Assembly: GCF_900155585.1 (NCBI RefSeq)
Contig: NZ_LT707418.1
Coordinates: forward strand, 310,001-374,000
From: Aedoeadaptatus urinae
GTDB taxonomy: Bacteria; Bacillota; Clostridia; Tissierellales; Peptoniphilaceae
Direction of reading: 5' to 3'
DNA length: 64,000 nt
This document shows, piece after piece, positions 51,080 to 59,998 of the stretch. A program made the position numbers and the translations under genes. The number at the start of each line of letters is the position of its first letter. Position 1 is the stretch's first letter. The notes beneath the pieces were generated by a model. That model worked only from the letters and a program-made list of their open reading frames with translations. It was not told the DNA's origin and made no database searches.

Positions 51080-51460
51080 CTACACGTCGCTCTTATCTTT
51101 GCTTTTCCAGTAAAGGTCCCAAATTTTTTTCATGAGAATATCCTTGTCCCGCTGCCCTATCTTCTCCGAAGCCAGGGCTTTTTTCACACCGCTTAAAGAT
51201 TGGCGCAGGATTTTGTAATCCTCGTATGCGTCCTCGTCCTTTTGCGGCGCGGCGAACTCTTCATCCTCCCGAAGGAGATCGTTAATGTCCACGTCGAAAA
51301 TTTGGGCCATTTTTTTGTAAATCAATCGATTCTTGGGATAGCTGTCGCCGGATTCATAATTTTTTACCGTGCGCACGCTGACGCCCAAAGCGTCGGCCAG
51401 CTCTTGTTGAATCCAGCCTTTTTCCGTGCGCAGAATTTTTATTCTTTCTGCAAAAGTCAT
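51080..51460 (-). CDS. XRE-family transcriptional regulator
   Basis: A 126-residue protein with an N-terminal Cro/C1-type helix-turn-helix (about 6-60; QQELADALGVSVRTVKNYESG). A charged helical tail of about 60 residues follows without a recognised ligand domain. Its target is unknown; it is the last gene before the tRNA-Lys terminator and lies 34 bases after ftsH on the same strand, so read-through from ftsH is possible. The ribosome site is weak (GGGTGAT). Confidence 0.85.
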   Translation of the reverse strand: MTFAERIKILRTEKGWIQQELADALGVSVRTVKNYESGDSYPKNRLIYKKMAQIFDVDINDLLREDEEFAAPQKDEDAYEDYKILRQSLSGVKKALASEKIGQRDKDILMKKIWDLYWKSKDKSDV

Positions 51461-51494
51461 CGCATCACCCGAGCTTTCTATGTCCGATACTCAT

Positions 51495-53375
51495 TTATCG
51501 GTCGTCCGTTTCTGCTTCCTCTTCGTCATCAGCCTCATCCGTCGAGCCGTCGCCGCGATTTTTTTCCAATATTTCCATAAATTCCGCGCCGGTTATGGTC
51601 TCCTTCTTCAAGAGATAGTGGGCAATGGCGTGAAGGCTGTCGATGTTTTCCGTCAGGAGCTCGTGACTCTTTTCTTGAGCCTTGGTAATAATGGCGCTGA
51701 CCGCCATATCGATGTCAAAGGCCCGTCGATCGGAAACCGCCAAGGTGGTGTCGCCGCCTAAATACTTATTGGTTAAAGTTTCCATGGCCACGAAGCCGAA
51801 CTCGTCGGTCATGCCGTAGCGGGTGATCATGGAACGGGCGATTTTCGTCGCCTGCTCGATGTCGTTGGAGGCGCCGGTGGTGCGGGTGTTGAAGATTAAC
51901 TCTTCCGCCGCCCGTCCGCCGGTGAAGGTGACGATTTTATTAAAGGCCTCTTCCTTGCTGATGAGGAACTTTTCTTCTTCATCCACCTGCATGGTGTAGC
52001 CCAAGGCGCCGCTGGTTCTGGGAATAATGGTAATCTTGTGCACCGGCGCCGATTCCTTTTGCATGGCGGCCACCAGGGCGTGGCCTACCTCGTGGTAGGC
52101 GATGATTTCTTTTTCCCTTTGGCTGATCACGGTGTTCTTCCGTTGATGCCCGGCGATGACCACTTCCACGCTTTCCATTAAATCTTCTTCGCTCATTAGG
52201 TGGCGACCGCAGCGCACGGCGCGAAGAGCCGCTTCGTTAATCATATTGGCGAGATCCGCCCCGCTGGCACCGGCGGTGGCGCGGGCCACGGCATTGTAAT
52301 CGATGTCGGCTTCCGTCTTCACATCCTTCGCGTGGACCCTTAATATGGCCTCGCGACCGACGAGGTCCGGCAGCTCCACGGGAATGCGGCGGTCGAAGCG
52401 ACCGGGACGCAAGAGCGCCGGGTCCAAAGACTCGGGACGGTTGGTGGCCGCGAGGATAACCACGCCGCCATTGCCTTCGAAGCCGTCCATTTCGGCCAAG
52501 AGTTGATTCAAGGTTTGTTCCCGCTCGTCGTTGCCGGAAAAACCGGCGCCGTCGCGCTTCTTGCCGATGGTGTCGATTTCGTCGATAAAGACGATACAGG
52601 GCGCCTTTTCCTTAGCCTGTTCAAAGAGGTCCCGCACCTTGGCGGCGCCGAGGCCCACGAACATTTCCACAAATTCCGAGCCGGAAATGGAGAAGAAGGG
52701 CACCTTGGCTTCTCCCGCCACGGCCTTGGCGAGCAGGGTCTTCCCTGTCCCCGGAGGGCCTACGAGAAGGGCGCCCTTCGGAAGCTTGGCGCCGATTTCG
52801 GAATACTTGCTCGGGTTATGCAAAAAGTCTACGATTTCTCTTAAATCGTCCTTTGCCTCGTCCTGCCCCGCCACATTGGCGAAGGTGATCCCCTCCACGC
52901 TTTGGTCGTAAATTTTTGCGTTGCTCTTGCCGAAGCTCATGGGACCCACGCCTCCCTTGCCCATGGATTTCGTCATGGAGCGCAGGAAAATTTGTCCCAC
53001 GGCCACCATCACAACCACCATCAGGGCAAAGCTCAAGAGGCTTTGCAAAATGGGATTCATTTCGCTGGGATACTTGCGGTCAAACTCCACGCCATTGTCG
53101 TAGAGGCGATTGACCAAGCTTTCGTCGGGGAAGCGCGCCGTTTCGTAACGCACATCCTTTTCCCCCTTGACGGTAAAGGCAATTTGCTTGTCGGCAATAT
53201 GTGCCTCTTTCACTTTCTTTTGATCCACATCGGCCAAAAACTCGTTGTAGCTCACGCTCTTGATCTTTACCGGATCCTTTAAAATTTTCGGCATAAGCAT
53301 AAACGAAATCAAAAAGACCAGGACGATTCCAATGGCGTAATATATAAACATCGGTTTATTTATATCTTTTTTCAT
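51495..53375 (-). CDS. ftsH: ATP-dependent zinc metalloprotease FtsH
   Basis: A 626-residue membrane protease that degrades damaged membrane and regulatory proteins. Two membrane segments (about 9-28 and 108-128) flank an extracellular domain. The AAA module has Walker A GPPGTGKT (about 206), Walker B IVFIDEID and the second region of homology [20 protein letters not shown]. The zinc site is HEVGH (about 427), with Val in place of the usual Ala. A short acidic tail ends the protein. ATG 53375 is preceded by GGAGGAG. Confidence 0.97.
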   Translation of the reverse strand: MKKDINKPMFIYYAIGIVLVFLISFMLMPKILKDPVKIKSVSYNEFLADVDQKKVKEAHIADKQIAFTVKGEKDVRYETARFPDESLVNRLYDNGVEFDRKYPSEMNPILQSLLSFALMVVVMVAVGQIFLRSMTKSMGKGGVGPMSFGKSNAKIYDQSVEGITFANVAGQDEAKDDLREIVDFLHNPSKYSEIGAKLPKGALLVGPPGTGKTLLAKAVAGEAKVPFFSISGSEFVEMFVGLGAAKVRDLFEQAKEKAPCIVFIDEIDTIGKKRDGAGFSGNDEREQTLNQLLAEMDGFEGNGGVVILAATNRPESLDPALLRPGRFDRRIPVELPDLVGREAILRVHAKDVKTEADIDYNAVARATAGASGADLANMINEAALRAVRCGRHLMSEEDLMESVEVVIAGHQRKNTVISQREKEIIAYHEVGHALVAAMQKESAPVHKITIIPRTSGALGYTMQVDEEEKFLISKEEAFNKIVTFTGGRAAEELIFNTRTTGASNDIEQATKIARSMITRYGMTDEFGFVAMETLTNKYLGGDTTLAVSDRRAFDIDMAVSAIITKAQEKSHELLTENIDSLHAIAHYLLKKETITGAEFMEILEKNRGDGSTDEADDEEEAETDDR

Positions 53376-53561
53376 CGACTCCTCCATTCATTCTATTTTT
53401 AATGTATATCCATAATTTAATGACTTATGCATTTAGATTCACTTTGATACTACCACAGGCCACGGGCCTTGAAGCGGCAAGACGAAAAACTTATCCCCAT
53501 CTTTGCCTTTGCGTCCCGATAGTAAAGACTCGCGGAAAATTTCCTCCACGTCCCTTCTTTT

Positions 53562-53591
53562 TTAACTTTTGAGTAGGGCTTATGGTAAAAT
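53562..53591 (+). promoter_or_regulatory. Possible promoter of the GerMN lipoprotein gene
   Basis: TTAACT (53562-53567), 18 bases, TAAAAT (53586-53591), then AAAGGAGG before the ATG. Confidence 0.45.
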
Positions 53592-53627
53592 AGAATCAAT
53601 CAAAATGCAATATATAAAGGAGGACCT

Positions 53628-54284
53628 ATGAAAAAAATAAAATTATCCGCACTGACCGGCATCTGCCTCGGTCTGCTTCTGGTGGCTACGGGCTGCGCCA
53701 AGGACACGGCAAAGGCTGAAGAGGCGAATAACCAGGTGGAAGTGGTTGAAAACCAAAAGACATCGGAGGATTTAAACAAAGAAGCCGCCGAAAACAAGGC
53801 AAATGAAAATAGCGAAGACAAGAACGACGCCGAAAATAAAAAAGGGGAAAAAGACGCAAAGGACGGGGAAGAAAAAAGCTACGACGTCACCTTGACCTAT
53901 CCCTCCACCGCCTACATCGTCGATGGCGACGAGGACAACAAGAAGGTCACGGAACAGGTGACCGTCACCGCATCGAAGGACAATGTGGTCACCAAGGTAC
54001 TGGATCAATTGAGCCAAGCCCCCAAGACCGAAGGCGCCGAATCCGTCGGCTTGGATAAATTCGATTACTCTAAATCCAAATTAGACGGCACCACCGCCGT
54101 CGTCGATCTTTCCGGCGACCTCACCGGCGGTTCCCTGGACGAAGACGTGCTGGCACGCTCCATCGTCAACAGTCTGCTCTCCGTGAAAGGCATTAAGGCC
54201 GTAGAATTTACGGTGAACGGCGAAAAGGCCGAAAGCCTTATGGGTCATGTGGATATTTCCGAACCCTTTACGAAAAATCTGTAA
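53628..54284 (+). CDS. GerMN-domain lipoprotein
   Basis: A 218-residue lipoprotein with lipobox VATGC (lipidation at about C23). A low-complexity Glu/Lys/Asn linker of about 60 residues spans the wall. The GerMN domain follows (about 120-215), ending in VEFTVNGEKAESLMGHVD, the family's signature. In spore formers GerM acts in spore envelope assembly. Outside spores such domains occur in lipoproteins of unknown task and in LpqB. Divergent to ftsH and bounded by its own terminator. Confidence 0.88.
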   Translation: MKKIKLSALTGICLGLLLVATGCAKDTAKAEEANNQVEVVENQKTSEDLNKEAAENKANENSEDKNDAENKKGEKDAKDGEEKSYDVTLTYPSTAYIVDGDEDNKKVTEQVTVTASKDNVVTKVLDQLSQAPKTEGAESVGLDKFDYSKSKLDGTTAVVDLSGDLTGGSLDEDVLARSIVNSLLSVKGIKAVEFTVNGEKAESLMGHVDISEPFTKNL

Positions 54285-54299
54285 TCGAATATAAAGCTT

Positions 54300-54328
54300 G
54301 AGTCCGGCGAAAACCGGGCTCTTTTTTT
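54300..54328 (+). terminator. Terminator of the GerMN lipoprotein gene
   Basis: GAGTCCGG/CCGGGCTC stem (54300-54321, one G-T pair) followed by seven T. Confidence 0.88.
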
Positions 54329-54373
54329 GCAGCCGTTAATCGCCGTGCCGCTTTTACATTTTTTCTCCCAAAA

Positions 54374-54408
54374 TAAAAAAGCCAAGGGGATTTCTCCCCC
54401 ATGGCTTT
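54374..54408 (-). terminator. Terminator of the small lipoprotein gene
   Basis: AAAGCCATGGGGGA pairs with TCCCCTTGGCTTT around GAAA (54378-54408), then TTTTTATTTT on the minus strand. The stem overlaps the stop codon of the gene. Confidence 0.8.
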
Positions 54409-54877
54409 AAGACGTCGGTCCGTTGAGTTTTAAATTTTCTTCCACCGCCGACGGATCGCCGGCCTTTGCCTTGTCCAGCATCTTTTTAAAATAGTCTCGT
54501 GTCGCGTCGTCACACTTGGCGGGGCTCATGTAGTTCATGGTCGGTGCCTTTTCCAATTCTTCAATAGCTTTATCGGCCCGCTCTTTATCCGTCTGATAAT
54601 TTTTCAGCCACTCCTTTTCCCAAGCTTCTTCCCAATATTGGGACGCCCGCGTGTCGCCATAGCCCGCTTCGAAGGAGGCTTCTTTTTCCCCGTCCAATTC
54701 CGTAGGCACGGTATAATTGTCGGGCCAGTTTAAGGAAGCTGCCGTTTCTTTAAATTCTTTATTTGCAGCGTCATAGGAATCAAAGCCTTCCATAATGCTC
54801 TCATGACAGGCACAAAGGCCGAGAGCCGTGGCGAGGACAAAGGACACGCACAGGATTCGCCTAAATATTTTTCTCAT
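54407..54877 (-). CDS. Small lipoprotein of unknown function
   Basis: A 156-residue lipoprotein I do not recognise. The signal peptide has lipobox LCAC (lipidation at about C24). The mature part is acidic, helical and rich in Trp, Tyr and Glu around SQYWEEAWEKEWLKNYQTD, with two further cysteines absent except C123. AAAGGAG precedes the ATG. It lies 102 bases after the sensor kinase gene of the two-component system on the same strand, so coexpression or control by it is possible (inference). Confidence 0.75.
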   Translation of the reverse strand: MRKIFRRILCVSFVLATALGLCACHESIMEGFDSYDAANKEFKETAASLNWPDNYTVPTELDGEKEASFEAGYGDTRASQYWEEAWEKEWLKNYQTDKERADKAIEELEKAPTMNYMSPAKCDDATRDYFKKMLDKAKAGDPSAVEENLKLNGPTS

Positions 54878-54979
54878 ATCAATCTCCTTTTCAATGTAAA
54901 AGCATCTCTACATCTCAAAGGATAGCACGGCCCCTGTTGCGAGTTTTTAATTCCCCTCTACGATATTCTTACTTTTTTC

Positions 54980-56056
54980 CTACTTTTTGAACCTTATCCG
55001 AAAACACACTTCATCGTCGGCGCTTTCCGCCGTGATTTCCGCTCCGTGGGCGCGGAGGATTTCTCGTGCGATGGCAAGACCCAAACCGGATCCGCCGGCG
55101 GAATGCCGCGAGGGATCCAGGCGGTAAAAGGGCTCGAAAATATTTTCCAAGGCTTCCTTGGGAATGGTCTTACAGGCGTTGGCAAAGTCAACGGTTACAT
55201 CCGATTCCCCTTCTGTGACGGTCACATGAACGGCGCTGCCCCTGTCGCCATACAAATAGGCATTTTTCAAAAGATTGCCGAACACCCGAGACATCTTGTC
55301 GGCGTCACAGGAAAGAATCACATTTTGCGGCACATCAAGCTTGCAATCCATGCGCTTTTCGTCAAAGAGCGGTTTAAATTCAAAAATAATCTGCTCCAAG
55401 AGAAGGCTCAAATTGCATTCTGCCACGTCCAATTTCAAGTCAGACAAATTAAATTTCGTCATCTCGAAAAACTCGTCGATTAAATCGGAAAGCTCCTCGC
55501 TTTTTCTTAAGACGACGGCCAGATATTTCTCTCGCTCCTCGCCGGACAATTTCACATCGCCGCTTAATAAATTTAAGTAGCCCACAATGGATGCCAATGG
55601 CGTCTTCAAATCGTGAGCCAAATTCACGATCAAATCATTTTTTTGCTTTTGGCTCTGTGCCGCCAAGGCCTCGTTTCGAATGGATTCCGCCTTAAGTGCA
55701 TTGATTTTCTCGGCAATGGCGGCGAGTTCCGGCGATAAGACAATGGAGTCCGCTTCTTTATCGAAGAGAAAGCTTGTGGCTTCCTGCAGCTCATCCACAT
55801 AGTGAACCAATTGCTTAAACAGGCGGTAGGTGGTGAGCATAATGAGAAGAACCCAAGTGCCGAGGGCCGGGTAGAGCAGGTAAAGGTCCCGGTAATACAA
55901 ATAGTTGAAGGGATCGTGACCGTTTAACCATCGGCGCAGGCAAAAGCTTGTAAAAAGCGTGGCGAAAAACACCGTGGCGGTTATGGCAACGACTCGGATC
56001 ACGTAGCGCTTAAAAAACCCGCGGAGTAAGTAATCGTTGTTATTTTTCGATGACAT
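54980..56056 (-). CDS. Sensor histidine kinase (VanS/ResE type)
   Basis: A 358-residue kinase with two membrane segments (about 21-41 and 58-78) and only a 16-residue loop between them, so it probably senses within the membrane or through a partner. The phospho-acceptor is H148 in NLAHDLKTPLAS. The ATPase domain shows FGNLLKNAYLYG (N box), and GSGLGLAIAREIL (G2 box). The G1 box is altered, with VTVDFANACKTIP where D-x-G-x-G is expected, as in VanS-like kinases. It overlaps the regulator gene by 17 bases. The signal is unknown. Confidence 0.9.
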   Translation of the reverse strand: MSSKNNNDYLLRGFFKRYVIRVVAITATVFFATLFTSFCLRRWLNGHDPFNYLYYRDLYLLYPALGTWVLLIMLTTYRLFKQLVHYVDELQEATSFLFDKEADSIVLSPELAAIAEKINALKAESIRNEALAAQSQKQKNDLIVNLAHDLKTPLASIVGYLNLLSGDVKLSGEEREKYLAVVLRKSEELSDLIDEFFEMTKFNLSDLKLDVAECNLSLLLEQIIFEFKPLFDEKRMDCKLDVPQNVILSCDADKMSRVFGNLLKNAYLYGDRGSAVHVTVTEGESDVTVDFANACKTIPKEALENIFEPFYRLDPSRHSAGGSGLGLAIAREILRAHGAEITAESADDEVCFRIRFKK

Positions 56057-56732
56057 AGCCCACGCCCCAAACCGTTTTAATGTACTTGGCGTGGCGTCCG
56101 GAATCGTGCATCTTTTCTCGAATCCGCCCGATGTGCGCCATCACCGTATTGTTATTGTCCATGTATTTTTCCCGCCAAATGGCTTCGAAAAGCGCCTCCG
56201 ATGACACGACATCCCCCAGGCGCTCGCATAAGTACCACACGATTTCGAATTCGATGGGCGTCAGGGAAAGAGGCTTTTCGTTTAACATGCATTTGTGTTC
56301 CCTTTTATTGATGACCAAACCGCGAACGGAAATCTCCTCCTCCGCCCCGCCGCTTCCCTGATTGTATTGGCCACTTCGGCGAAGCTGAGTCTTGATTCTG
56401 GCCACGACCTCCAAAGGATTAAAGGGCTTGGTCATGTAATCGTCGGCCCCTATGGTCAGGCCCAAAATCTTGTCTCCCAAACCGATTTTCGACGTGAGCA
56501 TGAGGATGGGGAAAAAATAGTCTTCGCGAATTTTTTTGCACAGGCTGAAACCGTCCAAGTCCTCCAACATAATATCTAAAATCATGGCGTCCGGCGGATC
56601 CGCTTTAATTTTTTCCAGGGCTTCCTCGCCGTCATAGGCCGTTTCCACGACGTATCCGTCGTTATGAAGATAGATCGCAAGCAGATCGCAAATTTCTTTC
56701 TCATCATCCACGATGAGGATTTTTTCTTTCAT
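56040..56732 (-). CDS. OmpR-family response regulator (VanR type)
   Basis: A 230-residue regulator with acidic residues D9-D10, phospho-acceptor D53 (MILDIMLED) and K102 (TKPF). A winged helix fills about 130-228 (PIEFEIVWYLCERLGDVVSS and NNTVMAHIGRIREKM). It partners the kinase encoded with overlap downstream. No peptide-resistance ABC transporter or van-type genes lie nearby, so the regulon cannot be guessed beyond the adjacent lipoprotein. Confidence 0.92.
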   Translation of the reverse strand: MKEKILIVDDEKEICDLLAIYLHNDGYVVETAYDGEEALEKIKADPPDAMILDIMLEDLDGFSLCKKIREDYFFPILMLTSKIGLGDKILGLTIGADDYMTKPFNPLEVVARIKTQLRRSGQYNQGSGGAEEEISVRGLVINKREHKCMLNEKPLSLTPIEFEIVWYLCERLGDVVSSEALFEAIWREKYMDNNNTVMAHIGRIREKMHDSGRHAKYIKTVWGVGYVIEK

Positions 56733-56838
56733 GGTTTTTCTCCGTAAGTCGTTAAAAATTCTTCCGCTTATTTGACTTCACTATACCACGAATCTGCATT
56801 TTCCATTGCAAGGATTTGTTTAAGGCATCTCCTTGCAA

Positions 56839-56866
56839 ACAAAAACAAGCCTCCGCAGAGACTTGT
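56839..56866 (-). terminator. Terminator of dnaX-ebfC-recR
   Basis: ACAAGTCTC/GAGGCTTGT stem (56845-56866, one G-T pair) with TTTTGTTTG after it on the minus strand. Confidence 0.75.
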
Positions 56867-56891
56867 TCATGAGAGAATCTGAAATTTCTTT

Positions 56892-57491
56892 TTACTTTTC
56901 CCTGTAATCCGTGCGATGGGCCAGAGCCGTGGCCACGGTGAGCTCGTCGTAATACTCCAAATCGCCTCCGACGGGTATGCCGTGGGCGATGCGGGTAATG
57001 TGAATGTCCACGTCGTCGAGCATGCGGGTAATGTAGCGGGCGGTCATGTCGCCGTCCTTCGTGGGATTGGTGGCGAGGATCAGCTCCTTCACCGGCTCGT
57101 GCTTTAATCTCTCCAAAAGCTCTCTGATGCGAAGCTTTTGCGGCACGATGCCACGCTCCGGCACGATGACGCCGTGGAGCACGTGGTACAGGCCGTTGTA
57201 CTTGCCCGTGGCTTCCATGACCTGCACGTCTTGGGGCCGCTCCACCACGCAAATCACCGATCGGTCCCGCCGTTCGCTTTTGCAAATGGTGCAGGGATCG
57301 GAGTCCGTATAGTCGTGGCAGATGCTGCATTCTCTGATTTTTTCGCGGGCTTCCTGAATGGCCAGCGCCAAATGCTCCGCCTCCTCCGGCGGGGCGTCAA
57401 GCAAAAAGTAGCTGAGGCGCCGCGCCGTCTTCGTACCGATGCCGGGCAGGCGGCTCAGGCGATAAATCAACTCTTCCAGTGGCTTATCCAT
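56892..57491 (-). CDS. recR: Recombination mediator RecR
   Basis: A 199-residue protein of the RecFOR pathway. A helix-hairpin-helix (LSRLPGIGTKTARRL), a four-cysteine zinc motif (CSICHDYTDSDPCTICKS) and a Toprim domain (ICVVERPQDVQVMEATGKY) come in the family order; the Walker-B-like end is near VGGDLEYYDELT. It stands two bases after ebfC, as nearly always. Confidence 0.96.
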   Translation of the reverse strand: MDKPLEELIYRLSRLPGIGTKTARRLSYFLLDAPPEEAEHLALAIQEAREKIRECSICHDYTDSDPCTICKSERRDRSVICVVERPQDVQVMEATGKYNGLYHVLHGVIVPERGIVPQKLRIRELLERLKHEPVKELILATNPTKDGDMTARYITRMLDDVDIHITRIAHGIPVGGDLEYYDELTVATALAHRTDYREK

Positions 57492-57493
57492 GA

Positions 57494-57832
57494 TTAAAAC
57501 ATGCCCGGCATATTCAGTCCGCCGGTTAAGCGGGACATTTCCCCTTCCGTCTTAGCTCTGGCGCTCGCCATGGCTTCGCGTATGGCGGCGAGGATTAAGT
57601 CTTCCAAGGTTTCCACGTCCTCGGGATCCACGACGTCGGGATCGATGGACAGGCGCAGCAGCTCTTGCTTGCCGTTGACCACGGCGGAAACGACGCCGCC
57701 GCCGGCTGTGGCTTCAAACTCTTCCTTATCCAGATCCGCCTGCATTTTCTCCATATCCTTTTGCAGCTTTTGAACCTGCTTCATCATATTGTTCATATTT
57801 TTTCCGCCCATATTGGGAAATCCCTTTGCCAT
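57494..57832 (-). CDS. ebfC: Nucleoid-associated protein YbaB/EbfC
   Basis: A 112-residue DNA-binding protein. A coiled coil (MMKQVQKLQKDMEKMQADLD) and the central VVSAVVNGKQELLRLSIDPDVV identify it. It makes tweezer-like dimers that bend DNA. Located between dnaX and recR in the standard three-gene unit; GGAGG precedes the ATG. Confidence 0.95.
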   Translation of the reverse strand: MAKGFPNMGGKNMNNMMKQVQKLQKDMEKMQADLDKEEFEATAGGGVVSAVVNGKQELLRLSIDPDVVDPEDVETLEDLILAAIREAMASARAKTEGEMSRLTGGLNMPGMF

Positions 57833-57841
57833 ACTTCCTCC

Positions 57842-59428
57842 TTATTCCTTTTCAATGGTCACATCTTTAAACACGCGCTCCAAGGATTGAAGCACCGTAT
57901 CGTCTTCGTCGCCGATGGCTTCCACGCGAACGGCTACATCGGGGCCCAAGACCTCGTGCACGCCCTCCGCCAGTGCCGCTTCATTGGCGTCGTTTTTTAA
58001 CATTTGCAGATGGAAAGAAAATTTCGGTTGAAAGAGAATGGTCAAGAGATTCCCTTCCCACTTCGTTTCCTCCGCGTCCTTTAACAGGGCCGCACAGGCC
58101 ACACTTTTCGCCTGAACCGCCGACTGCACGGCTTGCCACTTGTCCCCGTCAAGGGGCGATTTCTCGCCTTGTATTATATCACGGTCGTCGGTCCCGCTCA
58201 AAGGTGCGGGGACCTCGGGCTCCCCGTCGTCACCTGTCTTTGTAATGGTTGGCTCTTCTCTCTTCGGCGGCTGTTCTTTTTTCGGCGTCGCTTTTTTTAT
58301 CGGCGCAGCAGGGCGGACGGGCTCATGCCGCTCGTCGGGAAACTCTCCCACGGCCCCTAAGTGAAGGGCTTTTAATAGAAGAATTTCCACCACGGCCCGA
58401 GGATCCTTGGCGTAGCGAAACTGCTCCCTGCCCTTTTGAAAGAGTTCCAGGCATCGGAAGCCGAAGTCTTTGTCCAAATTCTCGGCGTGGGCCTTAAAGG
58501 CCGCCCTGTCCCTTTCGCTGAAGCCCTTGGGCGGGGTTTTCGTGTACTCGTAAAATAAGAGATCTCTGAAATAGTCGATGATGGCATCGAGAAGCAGGGC
58601 AAAATTCTTTCCTCGGTCGTAGGCGCGGTCCAATGCGTCCACGATCAGGGCGCCGTCTGCCGTAAAGAGCCCGTCGACGATGCGAAAGATGCCCTCTTCC
58701 TCCGTGAGGCCCAGGGCGTCGTATACCGTCTCCCCGTCCACCCTGTCGTTTCCCATGGAAAGAATCTGATCCAAAATGGATAAGCTGTCCCGCATACTGC
58801 CGTCGCTGTGGGCGGCGATGACCGCCAGGCCTTCCTCGGTGTAGCTTCTCTTTTCCAGATCTAAAATTCGCGCAAGCTCCCTTTCGATCTCCTCTTCCTT
58901 TAATCGGAAAAAGGTGAAGCGTTGAGCCCGGGACAAAATCGTGGCGGGGATTTTTTCCGGCTCCGTGGTCGCCAAAATAAACAGGGCGTGGGCCGGCGGC
59001 TCTTCCAAAATTTTCAGCAGGGCGTTAAAGGCTCCCTTGCTGAGCATATGGACCTCGTCGATGATGTAAACTTTTTTCTTCGCCACAGCCGGTGCATAGG
59101 CCACGTGTTCGCGAATCTCCCGTATGTCGTCTACGGAATTGTTACTTGCCGCATCGATTTCCATAACGTCAAACAAGCTCTCGTCTAAAATGCCCCGGCA
59201 GACCTTGCATTCGTTGCAGGGATTGGCGCCCTCGGGCGAAAGGCAATTCACGGCGCGGGCAAAAATTTTCGCCACCGACGTCTTTCCCGTGCCTCGGGTG
59301 CCGGAAAAAATATAGGCGTGATGCACGCGCCCTTCCTTTATTTGATTTTTAAGTGCGGTAATGGTCATTTCTTGGCCCACCACCTCGTCGAATGTCTTGG
59401 GCCGATACCTTCTATACAGTGCTTGCAT
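57842..59428 (-). CDS. dnaX: DNA polymerase III subunits gamma/tau
   Basis: A 528-residue clamp-loader ATPase. Walker A is GTRGTGKTS (about 44-52), the zinc-binding loop is CNECKVCRG (about 76-84), the DExx box is IIDEVHMLS, and the SRC-like arginine segment is SRAQRFTF. After about residue 370 a Pro/Lys-rich linker leads to a C-terminal part that in tau contacts the polymerase. A run of seven A in this linker could permit a shorter gamma form (see 58292). First gene of dnaX-ebfC-recR. No SRP RNA gene is seen upstream. Confidence 0.96.
   Translation of the reverse strand: MQALYRRYRPKTFDEVVGQEMTITALKNQIKEGRVHHAYIFSGTRGTGKTSVAKIFARAVNCLSPEGANPCNECKVCRGILDESLFDVMEIDAASNNSVDDIREIREHVAYAPAVAKKKVYIIDEVHMLSKGAFNALLKILEEPPAHALFILATTEPEKIPATILSRAQRFTFFRLKEEEIERELARILDLEKRSYTEEGLAVIAAHSDGSMRDSLSILDQILSMGNDRVDGETVYDALGLTEEEGIFRIVDGLFTADGALIVDALDRAYDRGKNFALLLDAIIDYFRDLLFYEYTKTPPKGFSERDRAAFKAHAENLDKDFGFRCLELFQKGREQFRYAKDPRAVVEILLLKALHLGAVGEFPDERHEPVRPAAPIKKATPKKEQPPKREEPTITKTGDDGEPEVPAPLSGTDDRDIIQGEKSPLDGDKWQAVQSAVQAKSVACAALLKDAEETKWEGNLLTILFQPKFSFHLQMLKNDANEAALAEGVHEVLGPDVAVRVEAIGDEDDTVLQSLERVFKDVTIEKE
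58292..58298 (-). other. Possible slippage site in dnaX
   Basis: Seven A in phase ATA-AAA-AAA-GCG (codons 377-380) form the heptamer A-AAA-AAA needed for a -1 slip. In the -1 frame the reading ends at TGA after 20 more codons, giving a protein of about 399 residues. Escherichia dnaX uses a similar site. No Shine-Dalgarno-like stimulator is obvious. Confidence 0.4.
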
Positions 59429-59600
59429 AATCTCCTCCGACCTTTAGTATACATGAAAAAGGCGCCGCGAGAAATCCTTGCCCTTATCCTTTTCTTAAAT
59501 TTACACTGAAAACTTTGACCGTTCCTTCACGTTTTTATCACAAAGGGCCGCTATACTTAGGGTACATCAATGATATGAATCTTTTAGGAGGTATTTCGAA

Positions 59601-59864
59601 ATGAAAAACTTGAAGAAAATCGCTAGCGCTATGGCAGTAGGTACCCTTATGTTCGGTCTCGTTGCTTGCCAACCCAAAGCTGAAAAAGCTGAAAACGCTG
59701 CAAACAACGCTAACAAAGCTGCTAACAACGCTGCTGCTGAAGCTAACGCTGCTCAAAACAAAGCTGCTAACAAAACCGAAAACGCTGCTAACGCTGAAAA
59801 AGCTGCTGACAACGCTAAAGAAGCTGCTGACAACGCTCAAAAGGCTGACAACGAAGCTAAGTAA
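59601..59864 (+). CDS. Ala/Asn-rich small lipoprotein
   Basis: An 87-residue lipoprotein with lipobox LVAC and lipidation at C23. The mature 65 residues contain 26 Ala and otherwise mostly Asn, Lys, Glu and Asp, with no aromatic residue. The second half shows heptads of the AKEAADN type, so it should form a long amphipathic helix or coiled coil, in style like the Braun lipoprotein but not a homologue I can name. In the mature part Ala is GCT except once and Asn is always AAC, unlike its neighbours, a mark of very strong expression. TTTAGGAGG precedes the ATG and a strong terminator follows. Confidence 0.85.
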   Translation: MKNLKKIASAMAVGTLMFGLVACQPKAEKAENAANNANKAANNAAAEANAAQNKAANKTENAANAEKAADNAKEAADNAQKADNEAK

Positions 59865-59885
59865 TCGACGCTTCGATTTAAAAAA

Positions 59886-59912
59886 AGCTCCGGTTCTTCC
59901 GGAGTTTTTTTT
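59886..59912 (+). terminator. Terminator of the Ala-rich lipoprotein gene
   Basis: CTCCGG-TTCTT-CCGGAG (59888-59904) with A run before and eight T after. Confidence 0.9.
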
Positions 59913-59998
59913 ATGCATTCATTTTTGTGACTTCATTCTGTAATCTTGTGATTCTGTGTTATAATCTGGTGTAAGAGATGAAGAAGGAGGACGATCTA

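Noticed and set aside
59429-59600. SRP RNA gene (often upstream of dnaX)
   Set aside because: No GNAR tetraloop domain or matching helix is visible in the gap.
59538-59918. Minus-strand frame rich in Ser/Val opposite the Ala-rich lipoprotein
   Set aside because: A complement of GCT/AAC repeats gives Ser/Val strings; the plus frame has signal peptide, ribosome site and terminator.
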